This document shows positions 63,786-64,000 of a stretch of DNA of 64,000 bases, one piece after another; the stretch's first letter is position 1, and every line of letters begins with the position of its first letter. The stretch spans positions 1 through 64,000 of the forward strand of contig NZ_SOMG01000018.1 in the NCBI RefSeq assembly GCF_004402045.1, in the 5' to 3' direction. This DNA comes from Lelliottia nimipressuralis (GTDB taxonomy: Bacteria > Pseudomonadota > Gammaproteobacteria > Enterobacterales > Enterobacteriaceae). The translations under genes were made by a program, and so were the position numbers. The notes under the pieces are model-generated. The model was not told where the DNA came from. It made no database searches and saw nothing but the letters and a program-made list of their open reading frames with translations.

Positions 63786-64000
63786 AAAGAAAAGCTCCCT
63801 TGCTTGTAGGAGGTCTGACCACTTGTGATGATATGGTTGTAGTTGATGTTATTTCCTTTAGCAATGTGTTTACAAAATAATTACAACCTGGTTCACATTG
63901 TTCGCGTTTTAGTCGGCACGAAAAAACAAAACGCCGGGCGATTCGTATGGCTTTAGCTTCTCGCTTTTCCCGCTATCCGGTACACTCCACTGTGTTATTT
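63786..64000. promoter_or_regulatory. Upstream region of fadE, right window end
   Basis: This stretch of about 215 bases holds the fadE promoter with the probable FadR site. Further right it resembles the start of the divergent region that precedes lpcA/gmhA in E. coli. No gene starts before the window ends. Confidence 0.5.
63809..63825 (-). promoter_or_regulatory. Probable FadR operator of fadE
   Basis: The plus-strand sequence AGGTCTGACCACTT carries the core of the FadR consensus (TGGTCNGACCA; the first T is A here). It lies 24-40 bases upstream of the fadE start. Confidence 0.6.

Overview
The window is chromosomal DNA from a member of the Enterobacteriaceae, most likely Enterobacter, Lelliottia or a close relative. 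I infer this from gene order and remembered protein similarity; no search was run. Both ends match the E. coli backbone: 5S rRNA - tRNA-Asp - dkgB - yafC - yafD - yafE - mltD - gloB - yafS - rnhA - dnaQ - tRNA-Asp on the left, and yafV - fadE on the right. In E. coli K-12 only a few genes lie between that second tRNA-Asp (aspV) and yafV. Here about 51 kb of accessory DNA fills the interval, with no integrase, transposase or repeated tRNA 3' end visible.

Region by region. 1-9.7 kb: core genes plus one MFS exporter between yafC and yafD. 9.7-13.7 kb: a DMT-family exporter with a LysR regulator, and a TonB-dependent receptor of the OprC/NosA copper type. 13.8-18.5 kb: an EvgS/BvgS-type hybrid sensor kinase flanked by two LuxR-type response regulators, one of which has lost its phosphoacceptor aspartate. 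19-20.2 kb: a CadC/MarT-like membrane regulator and a FidL-like partner. 20.4-31 kb: a GH18 chitinase with FN3 and chitin-binding domains, cytochrome b561, a MASE1 membrane sensor without an output domain, a small ANR-type regulator, a prepilin peptidase, an AA10 lytic polysaccharide monooxygenase (LPMO) with a small exported partner, a NodB-LysM deacetylase, and an exported nuclease fused to a lamin-tail domain. 31.1-38 kb: a 2299-residue inverse autotransporter (intimin/invasin type) with long Ig-like repeat arrays. 38.1-40.3 kb: small AT-rich orphan genes and an exported protein of unknown function. 40.5-49.6 kb: a complete minus-strand operon for an unusual type II secretion system, with GspG, GspE, GspF and secretin but PilM/PilN/PilO/PilP-like platform genes, its own lytic transglycosylase and three minor pseudopilins. 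50-52.3 kb: a second GH18 chitinase, divergent from that operon, and a small exported protein. 52.6-60.4 kb: a GntR regulator, a peptide ABC transporter and a leaderless gamma-glutamyltransferase, in one operon.

The central inference is that 11.7-52.3 kb forms one chitin-related surface and secretion module. It holds two chitinases and a copper-dependent LPMO, an unorthodox type II system with its prepilin peptidase 16 kb away, a copper-type outer-membrane receptor that could supply the LPMO, and several membrane sensors that could control expression. No single gene family here is new. The combination, the hybrid secretion platform, the pseudo-receiver regulator and three small exported proteins of unknown function are the parts most worth testing.
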